Part shown: piece after piece, positions 46,660 through 58,804 of the stretch
How the letters are laid out: every line of letters starts with the position of its first letter
Position numbering within the stretch: position 1 is the stretch's first letter
DNA from: Rhizophagus sp. LPA8_4_AMF
Lineage: Eukaryota > Glomeromycota > Glomeromycetes > Glomerales > Glomeraceae
DNA: 64,000 nucleotides
Direction of reading: 5' to 3'
NCBI GenBank assembly: GCA_021464525.1
Contig: JADRCO010000002.1
Span: forward strand, 36,199-100,198
Made by a program: the position numbers and the translations under genes
Notes under the pieces: model-generated
What the model saw: the letters and a program-made list of their open reading frames with translations, nothing else
What the model was told of the DNA's origin: nothing
Databases searched by the model: none

Positions 46660-49600
46660 AACGCACTATCAACTCCGCGGGCTCATGATTATTAATAATG
46701 ATTCATCCATCGGATAAATTTTAACCGGATAAAATTTAACCGGCCGGTTAATCTCACACTCCCGATCTTTCAAAGTTTCGCGTTCAAGTACATCAAATAA
46801 ATACAAACATTAGATCAATCAGAAAAGGAAATTCTCCTACATTGTTATAATTTGTTTTTTTATTAAAACAAAAAAAAAAAAAGAAGTACTGTTTTATAAC
46901 TTAAATCATTCTTTATCATATAAAGTTTTGATGACGAAAGCAAAAATAATCAAGAACGGAAAATTTTTTAGCCTATTTCACATGATTTTTTAAAAATAGC
47001 AATAATCTGTAATTGGTTCATCAATTACTTTTAATAGAATTTATAATAAAACAACCTTTACCTGATCAAGCAGGGTTCAATCTAAGAATAACTTTATATC
47101 CGTTGTTAAAAATCATATTTGGAAATTAATTTATGGTATGTGATTTCCTTGCGCGTTAATCTGTTTCCTTATCATGGATAATCCGTATAATACAATATTT
47201 ATTTACATTAGGTAACGAAAATAATACCAAATCTATATTATTCAAACAATAATATCAGTACAAATTATAATTCATGATTATTTAGCATTAAAGCATTTAA
47301 CGAACTATGAGTTGATAATTTTGTATAATATATTTATTACGATGGTCAATTAGCGTCAAAAAATCATTTTTTAAAATGGTTTTCTAATAAAAGGTTTAGA
47401 TTAAATATATAATTATTTATAATAACTGAATTTTTTTTTCCGAGGAAATAATTTATTATTATTATCCTATGATTAGAAAATTAATTAATTTTTTTTTTCT
47501 TTTTTTTTCGAATGGGAATTTTTAAAGTAAACATGTTCGTTCAAACGCCCAAGTATGAATTGATCCGGACTATTTTAATTCCGAAATCTTTGGGAATGCG
47601 ATGGATATATATACTGCATATATACATATATACGGTTATAATTTTATCAAAAAAATTCGGAGTCTTAAATGACTTCATACTTTATAATAATTACTCAGTA
47701 GCCAATTTCCGTAATGGCTGATCGCGTAATCTTGTAACTGCAGGCGTAATAAAATTAGCATTGTAGATCAATAATATGATAAGTCTAGACCGGTCTGCGG
47801 ATATATCATATGTGTGATTGATTACCAATCATTAAACATTAAAATAAAATTGTTTGATTGTTTGGGCATTTATTGAAAAAACGAAAAGATTGTTATGACA
47901 CCATTTGTGTAAAACAAAGATATTCATAAACTCATGATTCGAAATTCAAAAAGGATCATCTAACTTTAAATTTTTACTATTCTTGAAAAGTAAGTTCAAT
48001 TACATGTTTATTATGTACAGTACTTGGATCTAAACCTTTTATTTGAGTAAGTTGAAGGTAAATCCGGACCAACTTATTAACCGATTCATAAATCATAATA
48101 TTAAATTAGGGTAACCACAAACAGACCAATCCTCTTTGCTTAATACCTCTATAAGGTTTAGCATAATAGGGAAATAAAATTTGTAATGACATTTAATTCA
48201 GAATTTGTATCTCAAACATTCGGGAAAATGAATACCGTAAAATGATTTAAAGTTATTCGCGAGTAAAATAATAACCGGGTAATAAGCATAACTTTGAAAA
48301 CCTGATATACACATGCTAGCGTACGCTACCTTGATTTGGAAAGATAATTAAAGTTTTGGCATATCATTGTTGTTATGACATTTTCGTTACGTGAATTATA
48401 TAATGAATATCCATTGATGAATATCAATGTTATTTAATGACGCGACAGAAAAACTTGATCACGCATATATAAAGGTGGATCAGAATCTAGATAAATAAGT
48501 CCACGATAAGTTCCTTAAATGTAACACAAATTATTTTTTTATCTCCGTAACAAATAAACTTTTTATACAACGCTGCAATCTATAATTCTATAATAATAAC
48601 GATTATGAAGCATAAACTAATTGAAAATCCACATATGCCAAGAAAATTCGTGGAGTAGGATAGCTCATACACTAAATGTGCTAAATCAAAGATTTCGCTC
48701 ATGTTTCTCTCAATTTAGCAACTTTCAGTGGACTTTTGTTTTTCCAAGAGATTGTGAATCATTCAATTTGAGTCTAGTATGGAAATTAAAAAATTGAAAA
48801 TCGCTGTACACGGGCCGATTTCAAGTCCCCTTTGAAAAAAAATAGTGCCGTACTTAAATATGATTATAGCAATGTTTGATCAATTGCCTTTCTTGCAACA
48901 GAATTTTTAATACTCATACTCCAATACGACGTTACTGTATGTTGAAATTCATATGAAATTCCTTAAAAATATCGTTATCTGTATATCATTCTCTCATATA
49001 GTGGGAAAGTAAAATTTATCGTTATACCGAATTTTTAATAGTACATCAGTATATCAAATATTAGTCTGTATTTCATTGATACAACTACTAAAAAAAAAAG
49101 GAATAGGTTTATTCATGTTAAATTAATCAGATTCAAATAATTTTTGTAAGTTTGTTACATAATGTAGGCAAAAATCTAATTTCGCCTCGCATTATGCTTT
49201 ATGATATAGGCCAAATTCTAATTCCGGTTAGAATTAATAAAATGTCAAAATTTAGAATTTTGGCGCGCGACCATTTACTTGTGGTAGCTTAAAGTGTATT
49301 AATTTTATAATTATTAGCATCTTGTATGGATATATGAATAGTTTTATTCTAAGGAAAATATTATATAGGGATTGTGTAACTTCATATACAGTATATATAA
49401 TTTCAAAAGTTATTTTAATAGTTAATCAGATAAATTATAATTTTAGCTCTTAAGGACTTAAAATTATTATTTTGCAGTTTACTTCTCACAACCATTTAAT
49501 TAAAATTGTAATTAACGACTTTTAGACTCAATATATTGGGTACATCAGTAAAATATAAAAAAGTCTGATAAGGGTTAAATGCACAGAAGTAGTAAAGTCA

Positions 49601-50020
49601 AGTAATATAGTATGATAAAATAAAGTACTTCATTAACTATAATAACATGATTAAAAAAATTTTAAAATGATAAGTTCACTGCTTTTTGTTTTTGAGATAC
49701 AAACGTCGAATCAGTGCGGGTTTGCATTGTGTATGCATCCAGGATGTATTCCTTTATATTATCCAGGCTCTTTTTGAGCAATTTCTGATAACATAAGTAA
49801 TATAACAATATAACGGATAAAAATTAGAAATTAATGGAGTATTAATTGACTAGTACAGTACATATACAAACCTTAATCTTGATTAATGTCGGCATAGATC
49901 GTGATAACAGCCCAACTTGAAGCTCTGATCGTAAAATTTCATTATATCCTAGACCATATTTTCTTTTTTGAATCCAATTTCACGTGATGGGTTACAAATA
50001 ACTCCATAAATCGCCCCTCA
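46660..50020. other. long spacer, no gene seen
   Basis: 3.4 kb of AT-rich sequence without convincing exons. The ORF at 47512-47721 is short and isolated. A CATATATAAAGG element at 48463 faces right but no gene follows. Confidence 0.4.
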
Positions 50021-50050
50021 GCTATATGCAGATGATTCGAAAGGTTGAAA

Positions 50051-51718
50051 CCTCATAATTCCCAAGTGGGAATCTGCAGTTTCTGATGTAAAATATGGGA
50101 TGCAGAATATCTGCTAATATATCATCGTTGACATCCCAGTCAGTCCATTTTCGTAGCTGTTGTTTGAATTCTGGTCGCTGATACAAACTGTTTATTTGTA
50201 TTTCAAATTGGAATGGTATTGCCATTTCGTAAACGATCATTTCGTTACCTATAAAAAAGTTAGAAAATGTTAGTCTCACACAGTATTAAATAATTCTTGA
50301 AGCTGGCAGTTCTTACAATAAAACTGTAAACCATAAATTTTTTAATGAGCATAATTTCGCGTTTCTGCACCTATATTTTCTCACAATTCGATTGATTATT
50401 ACTTTCAACATTTCCGATCTTTATTTTATCTTTGAAAAAGTGCGTATGACCTCGTTTGCTTGGTGTTCCGCTCCGCAAATTGAGAATTCAAGATCCGTCT
50501 ATATTGTAAGGAAAGTTTGGAAAATAATGATAAAACAGATTACTTAAACTTGTTTGATCACATACATAAACCACATAACTTACAATGTGGATCGGTGACA
50601 TTCATGATACCTTAATAAACTTAATTAACATTCCATCTTTAGCGTCCATGAGAGGTGTTGGTAACGGTCTTGGCCCTATCTCACGTACTACTTCTTTAGG
50701 TAGAGTTCTTACAAATTGCTGTTTGAACCTGGCGATGTCATAAAATGTTAGCTAGAATTTACAGTATCAGTACGCCAGATATTATCGCATCCTAAACACA
50801 CATGTTTACAAAAATACTTACTCAGTGCGCGACCGGGCGGCTTATGGTTAATGTATCACGTAGGTCAATACTACACAACCCATTTTTCTCCATGGTTACT
50901 TGAGCGAATAATTCTAATTCATCGTCGTTGACCATCCTATTTAAACAACCGTAAGAATTATTGCTTCGTAGTTGTTAGTGTAAATAATTACGGTATCTCT
51001 CTTCAACATTTAAAATATCTGCCTCCAGTGTGAGGATGCTACTTGAGATTGATCATAAATATCATAACGTGTCATTTCTGGTCGTATAAGGAGAAGATCC
51101 AAATCATTTAATTTTCTAACACGTAACTGTTTTTAATAAGAACTAAATTTTCTGAATTTCGAAAACAAACCTTGTCTCTGGTGATAATGTAATTTTGCGA
51201 TATAAATTTAGTATAACTAAATTCCGACGATTTTGGTGTTAACTTATTATTATCATCAACGGTTGAGCTTTCATCTGTTCGTTTCTAAGTCGACGAAAGA
51301 TATTAAATCATTCATAAATAAATCGATTAATGCTCATCAAATTTTTCACCATCGATGCCATCGTCTAATTGAGCGTGAAACGAACATGAACCTCTCGCTT
51401 TCTTTTTTTTTATCCTAGATGTGACTTTTGTCAGTATACACCTAAGTTTCTTTGGTTCGAATGAAAAAACCATACATTGACTTTTTTATCCTTCCTCCAA
51501 TCCTCATATTATTGCCCTCAATCATTCCTATAGTTATTATCGCTAAAGTCTTTTGTAAATCCAACAGCTTTTTCGAGTTAGGTCAAACGTAAACTATAAT
51601 CGTTATATCTAGATGACCTTCGATACTTGAACTCTACAAAGAAGTTCAACAGACGAGGGTCTGGATGTGTCTTCAAGAATTTGACTTGCTCTTCTCGAAC
51701 TTCTTGTGATCCAGACAT
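50051..51718 (-). CDS. probable multi-exon gene, product unknown
   Basis: From ATG 51718 the minus strand reads MSGSQEVREEQVKFLKTHPD then LLNFFVEFKYRRSS. Later exon candidates follow: 51240-51171 (TPKSSEFSYTKFISQNYIIT, clean GTTTGT donor) and from 51126 (LRVRKLNDLDLLLIRPEMTR). Others are near 50940-50825 (DDELELFAQVTMEKNGLCSI, GTAAGT donor), 50728-50609 (FKQQFVRTLPKEVVREIGPR) and 50248-50051 (NEMIVYEMAIPFQFEIQINS, DWDVNDDILADILHP). All have the composition of real coding sequence and are in order. I could not join every junction in frame: a stop touches the GTAAGT donor near 50825, and the region 51560-51260 is unresolved. The gene may be intact with exons I mis-set, or recently broken. No domain recognised. 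Confidence 0.45.
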
Positions 51719-53590
51719 TATTTGTTCTTGTTAATTTTTGTAATTTTTGTTAACAGAGGAAATAAGAATAAGTCGCGTTCAACTAACCATCAAAAATAAG
51801 CCAATCACTGATTCCAATTTCGTATCATGTGATGAGATGTCCGCCACACTCATCTCGTGCCCCATTTACTCGAGCAGAAAAAACTGAGTTTTACTCGCTT
51901 GCTAGGTATTAAGTTGAAGTCGGGAAAAAACTGAGGTTATTCATCATGGATAAGCGGGGACTTTATTAGTTCGTCTGAACATAGTATATCGCTTTGACGA
52001 TTTACTATACATTTTACATTTTTTTTTTTTAAAAAAAAAAAAATTAACGTCAAGCCACGCGTTTACTTTATTAAAATACATTAAAATGACATTGATTCCT
52101 TGCTCCTATGTACATTTCTGCGAAATTTCCATTGCTAATTCTATCGCTAATATTGCCAATCTCACACTAATTTTATTTTCTATAAACAACAGATTTTCGA
52201 ATCATTTTATTCCACCATACATACAATATTTTCGCTTATCTATATAAATCCCACTCACAAGGATTACAAGAGAATTTTTTCGATAGGGAATAATTTTGTA
52301 CCTATAACATAAATAAAAATTCTCATAATATTTTATTTTCATATGACCAAAAGATTTAATTCTCAGCTCATTATAGTGGTATTAAGCATCTAATAAACAT
52401 GATTAAGGGGTCAGTGCATATAATCAGTCATACCATTATATTTTTATTTACAAAACTCACTTTCAGTTTCATTCTACCTACCATAATCCATGATATACAA
52501 TCCAGAGATACCGGATCAATTCGTACAAATCATTAATTTAAAAAATTAAGTACTTGAGTATATTTAGTTTATTAAAACCACGTGACAAACTGAACCATTG
52601 AACCGTAATGAAAGTTATAGTCACGTGATCTTTGGCCGCATTATGGCATTATGCACTAACACATGAAATGGCCAGTGACAAATAACATTAAAATTTCACA
52701 AAAAATACTATATAAAACTGAAAACACTTTTCCTGTCAATAATAATAAGGACCAATTTGTTGGTCACCTTAAAAAGTTATTAAAGCAGAAAAACAAAATG
52801 AATTTGCCAATGTAGATGCAGACAAGCTCAAGCTATGAAGGGGGATGATTCCTGACAATCATAACAATCTTTTAAGCAATTTCTCACTCCAGACCAAGAA
52901 TGAACTTCTTGCAATAAAGAGATATAAAAGACTACTGGACTGAGAAACCGCTTAAGAGATATATCCATGTTATCATAAAGTTGTCATGTTAGTACAGGTA
53001 TAGTCTGTAATTTTTTGTTATTTCCTCTCATAATATTAACACAGTTTTATTTCCAGTTCTCAGCTTGAAAGAGGGATTGTACCACTTATAACATATTCTC
53101 CTGACTGTAATAATAAGAAGATTACAACAAATAAAGGTTAATAGTGACCTGCTGATAAGTGTAATACTTTAGATAACTTTTTGAAGAAGTGAACCGCTTT
53201 TGCTTTAACCAACTTTCGCTTTGATCAACAACCAAAATTTGAGTGGTCAAAATTTGGGATGAAAAAGATAATAAATAAAAAGGATGTTTGAATTGCTATG
53301 GATATTAACATTTGTATAATATTAAATGATATAATAACACCAGGCTATAAATTTTTAAGGTGACTTATCCACACTACTGGCATACTGGATTTTAACTATC
53401 ACTATCTTGTGAAATTATTGATCTTAGTGATTGAGGCTAAAAAAAGTATGATATAGTAAATATAGATGAATAGACATTTTCTGAATTTTATCAAAAAGTA
53501 AAGATAAGAATATAATTCAACAAATCCATAATTATATGAGAGAAAATGAATTTAAATATAGCATTTTTACCATTTACGATAATCACTAGT
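51719..53590. other. spacer with promoter-like patch
   Basis: 52570-52760 (CACGTGATC, GCATTATGGCATTATGCA, GTGACAAATAACA, then CTATATAAAACTG) resembles 1785-1900 and looks like a core promoter with a TATA box at about 52710. The sequence downstream is decayed, with no readable gene. Confidence 0.35.
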
Positions 53591-53594
53591 TTCT

Positions 53595-53927
53595 ATGTTA
53601 AAAGCATACAAAAGCTTTAAATCTCAAAACTCTTCTATTGCAATCAGAATTTTTACTGATGTGATTCTTTCTGGAAAGTTACCTCTGATGATAAATAATC
53701 TTGAAGTTTCTTTTCTTGCTGATCTCATTGCTAATCCTCTTTTTATATACTATGTTTTAAGAATTCATTGTTCTCCCTATCCTATTCACAAAGTGGAAAG
53801 CTGGCAAATATACTTATTTCTAGTACCATATTATTTGTTTTGCCATCAGACTTACACTGCTCAAGCTGGATTTACTTTCAGCAAATATAGGGTAATATTA
53901 GTAAGAGAAGTTACACATATCACGTAA
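53595..53927 (+). CDS. hypothetical ORF, 110 aa
   Basis: ATG-initiated ORF with fairly balanced composition for this AT-rich DNA (MLKAYKSFKSQNSSIAIRIF, then hydrophobic sequence). No domain, homologue or conserved neighbour is seen. It could be a remnant or chance. Confidence 0.2.
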   Translation: MLKAYKSFKSQNSSIAIRIFTDVILSGKLPLMINNLEVSFLADLIANPLFIYYVLRIHCSPYPIHKVESWQIYLFLVPYYLFCHQTYTAQAGFTFSKYRVILVREVTHIT

Positions 53928-54174
53928 TATTCAGTTTAATATAAGCTTACCCTCTTCCCCTTCTGTTAGATTTAACAATCAATTAAATTATAATATTTAT
54001 AAATCATATGATTTTATTAAGTGTAAACATAAGATTTTAATTATTCCCCTCCCCTTCTTTAATAATTACATAATATGTGTAACTCCCCTAATACCTTTAG
54101 TATCTATATTTGCTTAAACAAATAATTATTTATTTCCTTATCCTCCATTGACTTGATGTTAATGTTATTTTGCT

Positions 54175-54460
54175 AGTTTACTACAGATACATTAACAGCT
54201 GATACTGGTTGCTTTACAATCACCTCTGATATTACTTCATTATCATTCTGTGACTATCTATCCACTATCAAGAAAGCCTATTCTAATGACGCAAGTTTAG
54301 CTTCAAGCTCTGTATTTTTACTCTAGTTTCTTAATCTTAATACCACACCTGGCATTCTTCTCAATAATCTGCTTCAGTTTTATGTCAAGCTCATAATTTT
54401 TGGCCATAAATCTGGTATTTTCTTACCTAAGTAAGTCAATCTCAGATTCCATTTTTAATA
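54175..54460 (-). pseudogene. decayed coiled-coil protein
   Basis: The minus strand reads MESEIDLLR, ENTRFMAKNYELDIKLKQII and EKNARCGIKIKKLE, then, in another frame, EVISEVIVKQPVSAVNVSVV. Stops and frameshifts separate the pieces. The heptad-like pattern resembles the coiled-coil gene at 60291-60551. A non-functional relative. Confidence 0.55.
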
Positions 54461-55030
54461 ACACTTTTATATAATAAAAAAGTCATATGTTGTTCTAATT
54501 TAAAACTTTTGTCAAGAAAAATTTTTATTAATATATGCAAAAATAAATACAAAGGTCAGGATACATCCTGAAATACATAACAAATTTTCTATGCTAATGC
54601 CTAATCCTATAGTCTAATTAACTACCTAATATTTACGTAACTTGAAAATTCATCCTGTGTTTTTTATAAAATATCTGTAAAGTATATGTTTATTAATGAT
54701 AAAGAAATCAAAATTGCAAAAATAGGAATTTGTGAAATAATAAATTTTTACATATATCTTTCTAGTAATTGAAATAATTTGAGCTTTCTCATCAAAAAAC
54801 TTTCTATTCTTTCTTATGTTGTCTGACTTGCCATCTCAAAGTCAATCAGTTACACATCGCTATTGTCATTAATTAAGATGTTTTCCTTCTGAATACCATT
54901 GTAGATGCCATGCTTATAAATTGCTTCTAAATCTTAATAGCCTTTGACTTTTACCATTTTGTTATTTTATGTTTGCTCAATGAAGTACTAACAATGGTTA
55001 TACTGATAACAAAACTCATACCTTCTCCAT

Positions 55031-57048
55031 GGATCTGGGTCAAATTATCGACAGTCAAATTACCGACAGTTAAATTACCGACAGTCAAATAATCGACATT
55101 CAAATTACCGACGGGAATGAATTACCGACAATCAAATTACCTACAAGTTTTTTTAATCAATGATGTAAATACTACAACGTAATATAATTTAATATATATA
55201 TAATAACATTTTCTAATAAAAGCCACAATTTAATGTATATATAAGGAAAAATATAGTAATTAATAAAAAATCTTTTCTCCCTTCTTACTGTTGCTTCGTA
55301 TTTTTTAAAATGAATAGCAATATTTGTGAAGTTGTTTCCTCTGCTCATAATAAAGATAAAATTAATGTTCATGGCTATCTTATGGTCAAAGACAAAAACC
55401 GAAAATTTACATATTATTGGCGTTGTGAAAAATATAAATCATTACAATGTCTAGGACGAGCAACAACATTGTTAATTGAAGGTCAACATCATCTTCAAAA
55501 ATTTTCTAAACATAATCATGCAGCTGAAGCCAGTCGAGTAAATGTTGTAAAAACTATCAAAGTGTTAAAAGAGCAAGCTCAGCAAACTAATGATCAGCCT
55601 GTTCAGATTATTCAGAATATAGTTGCTAATAGTTCACAAGAAATTTTCCCATACCTTCCTTCAAGAGATGCACTTAGACAATCTATCAAAAGAATTCGAC
55701 GTAGTGATTTTCCTGCAGAGCCACAGTCTTTGGAAAATCTCATTATTCCTGAATATATGAAAAAAATCTTGGATGGCTCTAATTTTTTAATTAAGGATTC
55801 AACTATAAATAATAACAGAATATTAATCTTTACAACTATTGCTAATATCAATCAATTAGAACAATCTATCCTTTGGATTATGGATGGGACGTTCAAAACA
55901 GTTCCAACCATATTCAAACAATTATATACCATTCATGGATTTGTTGAAAGAAATGAAAACTCATGGATTATGCCTCTTGTTTATGTATTAATGTCAAGCA
56001 AGTCAGAAGAATGTTATCAAACATTATTTCAAGATCTAATTGATTTCGGAAATGAACATGACATTGATCTACAACCACAATTCGTTTTAACAGATTTTGA
56101 AATTGCTGCAATAAAAGCTATTCGTGCAGAATTTTCAGGGGTTCAAAACAAAGGATGTCATTTCCATTTATCTCAAAATATTTATCGTAAAGTACAGGAA
56201 TTTAGTCTAACTGTTCTATATGGAACTGATGAAAACTTCAGTCTATTAATTCGCCATATCCCTGCACTTGCATTTTTACCTTACAACAAAATTCCTACAG
56301 CTTTTGATGAATTAAGGACTATCATGCCAGAGGAAGCTAATAGAATTATGGAGTGGTTTGAAATTTATTATATCCGTGGGAGGGTAAGGCGTACAACAAG
56401 GAGTGGAAATGTCATCTGATCTGAACCTTTATTTCCACCTTCACTGTGGTCTATTGTTGATAATATTGAACATGCTTTTCCTCGAACTCAAAATAATGTT
56501 GAGGCCTGGCATAGAAGATGGGAAATGTTAGTGGGGCATGCACATGTAAGCATATTTAAAATAATAAAAGAAATACAGAAAGAGCAAAATAGGGTTCAAT
56601 TAGAAATGGAATCAATTTTACAAGGATCACCACGAAATTTACCTAAAAAAAAAGATCGGGAGCGTGAATCCCAAATTCAAAAGGTATATAATGATCGTGA
56701 TAATAGGCTCGTCTTAGATTTTTTGCGAGGTATTACTCATAATCTTTCATTGTAGTTTAACTCAAATTATTTTATTTTTTACTTGTATTATGATTTCATT
56801 GTAAAATTTATGGAACAAATTTATATTGAATAAAAAAATACTTAAATTTATAATTATAAGCATTAACAGTTAATTTATAAATATTAAGCAGGATAAATTA
56901 ATAAATGTGTAAAGATACAAGTTAATAATTTCTGTGTCGGTAATTTGATTGTTGATAATTTAACCCTGTCGGTAATTTGATTGTTAGTAATTCAGATGTC
57001 GGTAATTTCATTGTCGGTAATTTCATTGTCGGTAATGTGATCAGATCC
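55031..57048 (+). mobile_element. MULE DNA transposon, 2018 bp, 9-bp TSD
   Basis: Ends GGATCTG..CAGATCC inverted. Both ends continue with subterminal TACCGACAGTCAAAT / ATTTCATTGTCGGTAA repeats: about six units at 55040-55145 and six at 56935-57035. A perfect 9-bp direct repeat CTTCTCCAT flanks the element (55022-55030, 57049-57057). It carries one transposase gene with a single nonsense codon. TSD length and terminal structure match the Mutator superfamily. The perfect TSD indicates recent insertion. Confidence 0.95.
55310..56755 (+). pseudogene. MULE transposase with N-terminal FLYWCH finger
   Basis: One frame of 482 codons from ATG 55310, interrupted only by a TGA at 56417-56419. Residues 1-70 form a FLYWCH/WRKY-GCM1-type zinc finger (YYWRCEKYKSLQC with later KHNHA). 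The MULE catalytic core has the first acidic residue in WIMDGTFKTVP and the second in VLTDFEIAAIKA. The GCHFHLSQN C/H motif follows, and a third acidic residue is probably in RIMEWFEIYY, just before the stop. The downstream part (NNVEAWHRRWE) continues the family pattern. The first 369 codons include the whole catalytic core. It is either inactive or read through at low level. Confidence 0.9.
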
Positions 57049-57409
57049 CTTCTCCATAATAACCATAACAGACTAACTTGGATATATACTTGCCTTGAAT
57101 TCCAGCAAGGTTTTTGTAAATCTTGACTTCTTTTTATATTTCTTTCAGAACAGTTTTCAATAAATTTGTACTCTTCAAAGCAATTGTATTGCTACCAAAT
57201 TCGCATAGAAGAGTTTTACTACTTCTTCCTTCACCTAATATATTTTTAAACTTGAAATCTGCAAAACTAAATTTTGCTGGTCTACATTCTACAGGGGTAT
57301 TATGAAATAATTGTTGATTTGCCAAGATGTCAGAAATTGGTTGATTTAATGAGAAACTGGAGAGTGGTTTTAAATGGGATCAAAGTACACATGAATTATT
57401 ATTTCTGTG

Positions 57410-57535
57410 AACTAGTACCGTATAGCGCTGCATATAGTACCCCTGGTACTATTCAAAAAAGCCAGTCTAGATTAAATAGTACCCAGAAGGAGGGGTACTA
57501 TATGAGAAGAGGAGTACTATACAAGGAATAACCTT
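57410..57535. repeat. AGTACC-rich short repeat
   Basis: TAGTACC/GGTACTAT words occur in both orientations at least five times within about 125 bp, just 5' of the kinase pseudogene. It may be a small decayed palindromic element. Confidence 0.4.
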
Positions 57536-57599
57536 GGCTAAATATCAAATTTTGGCCAGAATTAGTTTCAGGTACTAATCAAAAATATCAAAATTTGTA

Positions 57600-58330
57600 G
57601 TTACAGATTTAGAAACACTTGTAACTTCTTTGAATTCTGCTATTCCTTTAAATGTTTTCCTCTTCCTCAATCAGAGATTTCATGAGATAAGAAGAATACT
57701 TAGTTTTCAAAAATTCTAGTAATAGTCCATCATTAAAATCATGTAATGCTGCTTCTAGCTTTGAATATGATGAGAGGGTGGGAAAATCAGAAAGTATGAT
57801 AGAACAAGACTTAAGAGATGAGTTATCTGCTTACATGAAAGGCAAGGGATCTGCTTCACAGTGGAGATAAAACATTTGATATACAGATTCCCAAATTCTT
57901 CTTAGAAGCAATTCTGATAGGATCTAGCAAGTTACATCATGACATAGTTGATCTATTTAATATAGCAATGAAGACCAGATGAGATCTTATGCTGGTATTG
58001 TTACTATAAAGCATATGAGGATTGAGTTAGGGATGTTAAGCCTAAGAATGGTGTTGATGCCAAATCAGCAAGAACATTGGTGTACAGCAAAATCAAACCC
58101 CTTCTTCCTAATGTTACTGATGTAAACTTGCGTAAAATAACTTTCAGAGCTAAAAAAAATCTATATATTATTTGATGGGATAGGAATAAATAGAATCCAA
58201 AAATTAGCTGTAGCGTAAGTGCCATCTCAAATTTATCTGATAATCAGATCCAGGACATTATTAATGATTTCAAAAAAGCTATTAATACAGATGATGTAGG
58301 TTATAAAGACATCGTTCCAAATTGGAACGG
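57600..58330 (+). pseudogene. decayed protein-coding remnant, family unknown
   Basis: The plus strand reads LETLVTSLNSAIPLNVFLFL then NQRFHEIRRILSFQKF, FEYDERVGKSESMIEQDLRD ELSAYMKGKG, and later short pieces, with frame changes and stops. Composition is coding-like. No domain named. Confidence 0.4.
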
Positions 58331-58800
58331 ACATGTGACTTTGAAAACCAATAAGAGTGGTCCGGGTTTAATCTAGGGTTTAATCCCAGACTTTTGATCA
58401 GTATGGCGCTTCATAGTATGCAAATAGATTTATTGAGGCAGCACTTCAGCGGCGGAAAATTTCGTCATGTGAGATCGATCACCTGAAATGCGCAGAAAGA
58501 TAATCGGTAAAATTCTTGCCGAAATGAAGTGCAGTGGCTTAATTTTTCCGTACAATTTGATTCATTGTATTAATTTTTCTGTACGAGGTTAATCAATCTT
58601 TTTTTCTATACGAGATTAATCATTAAAATTTTTTTCTTAATTACGTGCGAGATATATATATTTTTTCTATCGCAGTGTGATACGCAGTTAGCTACTGTGG
58701 TTAGTGAATCTATAATAAATTCTTTCCTTTCATAATAAGATCGCTTTAATAGATACAATAGTAGGACCAGATACTTCTAATACACCCTATTTCACACTTT
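58331..58800. other. promoter-like region
   Basis: GGTCCGGGTTTAATCTAGGGTTTAATCCCAGAC (split repeat of GGTTTAATC) at 58360-58392, then three variants of TTTTTCTGTACGAGGTTAATC at 58540-58620, before the HIT-like pseudogene. This looks like its upstream region. Confidence 0.35.
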
Positions 58801-58804
58801 TCAT

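Larger units (their letters stand above)
54770..57325 (-). pseudogene. protein kinase pseudogene split by a MULE
   Basis: The N-terminal part lies at 57325-57049. It has AKFSFADFKFKNILGEGRSS (glycine-rich loop, already degenerate), NTIALKST (the ATP-binding lysine region), one nonsense codon, and YKNLAGIQGKYISKLVCYGY ending YGEG. The C-terminal part resumes at 55030: the catalytic-loop region reads HGIYNGIQKENILINDNSD with the HxD motif lost, followed by LIDFEMASQTT where DFG has become DFE. The MULE at 55031-57048 sits exactly between the halves. Stops unrelated to the insertion show the gene was broken in other ways as well. Confidence 0.75.

Noticed and set aside
47512-47721. 69-aa plus-strand ORF
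   Set aside because: Isolated, no promoter, composition near that of surrounding AT-rich DNA, no homologue recognised.
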